A stretch of 20,230 nucleotides of DNA from contig BFEA01000134.1 in assembly GCA_003427395.1 (NCBI GenBank), positions 2,017,416 through 2,037,645 of the forward strand, in the 5' to 3' direction. Origin of the DNA: Chara braunii (taxonomy: Eukaryota > Streptophyta > Charophyceae > Charales > Characeae). Shown one piece after another: positions 17,512 through 20,230 of the stretch. The notes beneath the pieces were generated by a model. It was not told the origin of the DNA. It did no database searches and was given only the letters and a program-made list of their open reading frames with translations. How positions within the stretch are numbered: position 1 is the stretch's first letter; each line of letters begins with the position of its first letter. The position numbers and the translations under genes were made by a program.

Positions 17512-17896
17512 TTTTTGCCCATTCGAGTTTGAAACTTGTCATGTGACGTTCCAACCCCTGTGCTTGAACGAACTTCTGAGCCCTTGTGCTTTTGCTGTTT
17601 TTCCTTTCAGCTATCAACAAGCTTTGGGGTATTTCTTTTCAGCTGGTGGATGATGCATGAGTCTAATGGACGTCGAGGCCTTCCGACTTCAAGGTGTATT
17701 TTGTTAGGGTTGTGGGAATAAATATGACATAGGACTTATGAGCGCCTTAGCAAGCGCGCTGGGAATTTTGTTCGACAGTTTATAATTTATGTAACTTGTG
17801 GGCGCACTTCTCGGTGACGTGTCATTTCTTGTGCAAGAGCATCTCCAAATCCATATCGAAAAAAAATGTTTTTTTTTTTTTAAGAATATAAATAGA
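17512..17896. other. Unique sequence, no gene recognised
   Basis: A minus frame of 153 codons spans 17704-18165, but its translation has no domain-like order and it crosses a T run and two palindromes. I regard it as chance. Confidence 0.4.
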
Positions 17897-17912
17897 ATCC
17901 GTGCGCACGGAT
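17897..17912. repeat. 16-bp perfect palindrome
   Basis: atccgtgc followed directly by its complement gcacggat, preceded by an AT-rich segment (ataaatag). Confidence 0.85.
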
Positions 17913-17968
17913 ATCGCTTTTGAATTTTCAATCTTGAATTAGCTCTAGGAATTAGGCACGTTGTCGGA

Positions 17969-17994
17969 CCAAATACCCTTGCAAGGGTATTTGG
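17969..17994. repeat. 26-bp perfect palindrome
   Basis: The half-site ccaaatacccttg is followed immediately by its exact reverse complement caagggtatttgg, with no loop. It lies 57 bases after the 16-bp palindrome. Confidence 0.95.
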
Positions 17995-18870
17995 CCATGC
18001 TTTTGCAGTCGACACAGCGACGATATCGACCACCAAGATAGGGCCGGTCTGAAGTTCAAGTGTGTGCGTTTTTCGCATGGTTATCATTAGTAGTACCCTT
18101 CGACAGAAGAGGTCGAGGGGTCGATTAGGTAAGTGTGTGTCGGGTAGATCTATGACACGCACCAAGACTTAATTGTCGGTACGTCGTCAGTCATGGTAAA
18201 TTAATATACGGCCTGGCCATACGGCTAGAGCGATTATTAATGTGTGATCATCAGGCTTGCAATAAAGCCCGGATTACTAACACTTGCTCGAGCGGTACCT
18301 CTGCCCTTACTCATATACCACGAGTGAGGTCGAGGCTCTTGCTCAACCTCCCATGTGAAGAGAGGCACTTGCCTTTTGGACGATGACTCCCTGACTGCGC
18401 GGCTACCCAAAGCAACTAGGACCTTCGTCCCTTTGCATAGGGAGACACCGTTGCAACCCTTGTATAGTCCAGATAAGCCATAGACTCATGCTACTTGGAC
18501 TGGTACCCGCCTGCCCACCACTACCGGGCCTCTAAAGATGCTAACTTTTGTCTTCATCTGCTCGGCGGCCGATTCCCTACACACCTACCACTACTTGGGT
18601 GATAGTGGCCGACCTTACCCTTGAGTATTTTCCTCGCCACGACCCTCAATGACACGGCTACAGGTAAATACCGACCTTCGGGCCTTCCGATCTACCAACT
18701 GCCCTTGACGGTCACACACACACTCAAGCCGACAAGCGCTTAGATAGTCATGCAGACCAGCAAGCGTACACACACACACACACACGAATTTAGAAATGGG
18801 CTCGGGCCAGTAGGGGGACCAAGCCCCACTACTCAATATATACCTGAGCAGCTCCTCTTTAAACCGGAGT
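17995..18870. other. Intergenic, mixed sequence, one short (CA)n run
   Basis: A (CA)n run lies at about 18768-18784. Otherwise unique C-rich sequence with small self-complementary parts (ccactact...gatagtgg near 18588-18608). No gene recognised. Confidence 0.45.
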
Positions 18871-18958
18871 AGGAGCTAGCTCAATAGGTTTTAAGGTGGA
18901 CTGCTAAACAAGAGACATGAGGATCGAGTCTACGCAACCCGACCTTGAGCTAGCTCCT
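18871..18958 (+). other. Hairpin enclosing a tRNA-like segment
   Basis: Arms aggagctagctcaa (18871-18884) and ttgagctagctcct (18945-18958) are exact reverse complements around 60 bases. The sequence contains tagctcaatagg (18877-18888), 11 of 12 to the Pol III A box, and ggatcgagtct (18921-18931), a near B box, 32 bases apart as in tRNAs. A possible anticodon loop ctgctaa (GCT, Ser) has a mismatched stem. It is not a functional tRNA; a SINE head or tRNA pseudogene is likely. Confidence 0.45.
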
Positions 18959-18993
18959 TTTGAAAGGGAGCTCTACTTTTGTTTACCCGGTTT

Positions 18994-19062
18994 TGGACGG
19001 ACGGGGCTTGAACCCGCAACCTTAGCAATAGAATTAGTTGAAGTGGGCTAGTTAATTGGAAT
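18994..19062 (-). other. tRNA-like remnant with intact T-arm
   Basis: On minus, gcggg-ttcaagc-cccgt (19017-19001) forms a proper 5-bp T stem and 7-base loop. The B box ggttcaagcc fits consensus, and it is followed by a 7-base acceptor-like end. Upstream tagcccacttca is a poor A box and no anticodon stem can be drawn. It is oriented against the tRNA-like segment at 18871-18958. Confidence 0.45.
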
Positions 19063-19236
19063 GGACTATGGCAAGGGCACGACACTTGGCAAGTTGGGGT
19101 AGTTAGAAGTTAGATTCTCTTATTTTCTTTGTTTTTTTTAATTTATTTTTAACGATTGGATTCCCCTTTTTATTATTTTTATTATCGTTTTTTTTTTTCT
19201 CCTTTCGACCCGTAGTTTTCAGATAATTCGTTTTTA

Positions 19237-19267
19237 TGAATCTGTCGCGGGATCCGCGACAGATTCA
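19237..19267. repeat. Perfect 13-bp stem hairpin
   Basis: tgaatctgtcgcg (19237-19249) pairs exactly with cgcgacagattca (19255-19267) around ggatc. It follows a T-rich stretch. It is too symmetrical to be chance and could be fused terminal inverted repeats of a transposon or a terminator-like structure. Confidence 0.85.
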
Positions 19268-19497
19268 TTGACAAAGTAGTTCGGTACTACACGGATCCCG
19301 ACTTCGGAATCAAGAAGGTAGCCCGACGAAGTTGCGACCGGCCACTATGCGAGAGGGAGCAGGGGACGCGCGGGAGTGTCTGGAGAACGGGCGCGGCGAG
19401 AAGGAATGTGCGAGGGGGAATAGCGAAGTAAGACGCGCACGAAGGGGAGGAGCAAGACGGAGATGGCCGCGTGGAAGAAGGAGGGCGCGAGGAGGTA

Positions 19498-19627
19498 GCA
19501 CAAGCAAGCAAGAAGGGGAATGGCCGCGCAGAAGAAAAGAGGCCGCATGCGAAGAAGAAGAAGAAGAAGAAGAAGAAGAAGAAGAGGAAGAGGAGGAGAG
19601 AAGAGGAAAGGACAACTTACCTGGCAA
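19498..19627. repeat. GAA-containing repeat, copy 1
   Basis: Begins gcacaagcaagcaagaagg, then a tggccgcgcagaa segment, a (GAA)n run (19551-19585), then a purine-rich tail. Copy 2 is at 19911-20030 with the same order. A consensus 5' splice site on minus (cag|gtaagt, 19623-19615) lies at its end. Glu/Lys-rich or Leu/Ser-rich frames through it are compositional. Confidence 0.75.
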
Positions 19628-19910
19628 CAGGGTGGGCCCTCCCTCGTAGTCGCTGACAGCATCGTGAGGACGGACCTGCACCCGTTGCACACCATATGTG
19701 AGGTTGGAGACTTGCGGACGAGATGCATCCGTCGACGGCATCGTGAGGCTGGGCCGTCATCACCCGACATACTGTAACGTGGGATGGAGCCTGTTGTGGC
19801 CGCAAAGTGTGAGCTCTGCATGTGGCACATTGTGACGAATCGGAGTTGCGCAGCGAGAGTGGGAGAAGCACTTCAACAAAAAGCAGGAAGAAAAACACGA
19901 GGGGAGGGAA

Positions 19911-20030
19911 CACAAGCAAGCAAGAAGGAGGATGGTCGTGCAAAACAAGAGAGAAGGAGGAAGAAGAAGAAGAAGAAGAAGAAGAAGAAGAAGAAGAAAG
20001 GAGAGAGACGAGGAAAAGGGCTACTTATTT
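19911..20030. repeat. GAA-containing repeat, copy 2
   Basis: Same order of blocks as copy 1, 413 bases downstream, with its own (GAA)n run (19960-19998). Between the copies, catcgtgagg occurs at about 19661 and 19740, so the duplicated unit may be larger and partly decayed. Confidence 0.75.
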
Positions 20031-20175
20031 ATGGTTCGCTCGACTCGTTGGAAGGCGTGCTTATGCCGGTCATGTTCTGCATGCTGTAGTCTTGGTATGC
20101 TGCACATCATGATGGACCGGGGCATCGAGCCCAGTCGATCGGCAACGACGGCAAAGGGAGCAGGAGATGAGGAAA

Positions 20176-20184
20176 CAGGTAAGT
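20176..20184 (+). other. Consensus 5' splice-site sequence
   Basis: cag|gtaagt is a perfect donor match on plus at the end of a frame that opens at 19932. The frame is mostly low complexity, so whether a real exon ends here cannot be judged. Confidence 0.25.
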
Positions 20185-20230
20185 CACCAATCACGCGACT
20201 AACCTCATACTACTACCATCGTTAGGATGA

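Noticed and set aside
17704-18165. Minus-strand frame of 153 codons
   Set aside because: Crosses T runs and two palindromes; the translation shows no domain-like order.
18871-18958. Functional tRNA-Ser(GCT)
   Set aside because: A and B boxes are near consensus, but the anticodon stem is mismatched and no acceptor stem or long variable arm is present.
19332-20225. Glu/Arg/Lys-rich frames on plus and Leu/Ser/Pro-rich frames on minus
   Set aside because: All are driven by (GAA)n and purine-rich repeats present in two copies.

Overview
The window looks like repeat-rich nuclear DNA from a eukaryote with a large, gene-poor genome. There is no operon structure and no compact run of long ORFs. (TG)n, (GA)n, (GAA)n and (TTA)n microsatellites are abundant, tRNA-like fragments with Pol III A- and B-box matches occur, and the protein-like stretches are mostly broken. 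A retroelement carrying a GIY-YIG nuclease, zinc knuckle and basic linkers would suit a streptophyte alga such as Chara, but this assignment is inference. I found no intact, confidently identified cellular gene, no rRNA and no CRISPR array.

Layout. 1-1.8 kb: microsatellites, including a compound (GA)n/(ACAA)n/ACAC-rich cluster at 1153-1800, and one ambiguous base at 567. 1.8-4.2 kb: a purine-rich GAA tract, a degenerate 46-bp tandem repeat, a TTA microsatellite and a 30-bp tandem repeat. 4.27-5.55 kb: an array of about 40-bp hairpin units. Their outer and inner stems differ in sequence from unit to unit but stay self-complementary, around a similar loop close to YYGTGN. This is the most unusual feature here. 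6.36-6.61 kb: two degenerate tRNA-like modules in opposite orientation. 6.6-8.5 kb: nothing recognisable beyond pyrimidine tracts. 8.5-10.85 kb: plus-strand pieces of one or more unrecognised protein genes, with frameshifts and stops. They run into 28 bases of Nextera mate-pair junction adapter at 10848-10875, an assembly artefact, so sequence on either side may not be contiguous in the genome.

12.46-17.43 kb: a decayed element of about 5 kb. It is bounded by direct repeats of about 608 and 533 bp (65 of 70 bases identical in one stretch). Between them, on the minus strand, come a zinc-knuckle/coiled-coil gag-like frame, a basic linker, a SAP-like segment, a GIY-YIG nuclease domain, a basic region and a C-x-C...H-x2-C segment. 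This order resembles Penelope-like retroelements with the endonuclease ahead of the reverse transcriptase (RT). I could not see RT motifs, so it is probably a defective or non-autonomous copy.

17.4-20.2 kb: a 41-bp duplication, a perfect 26-bp palindrome, a hairpin enclosing a tRNA-like segment next to an oppositely oriented tRNA T-arm, a perfect 13-bp-stem hairpin, and two copies of a GAA-containing repeat. The coding pieces do not form a pathway; what can be read is mobile-element biology, repeats and an unidentified gene family.
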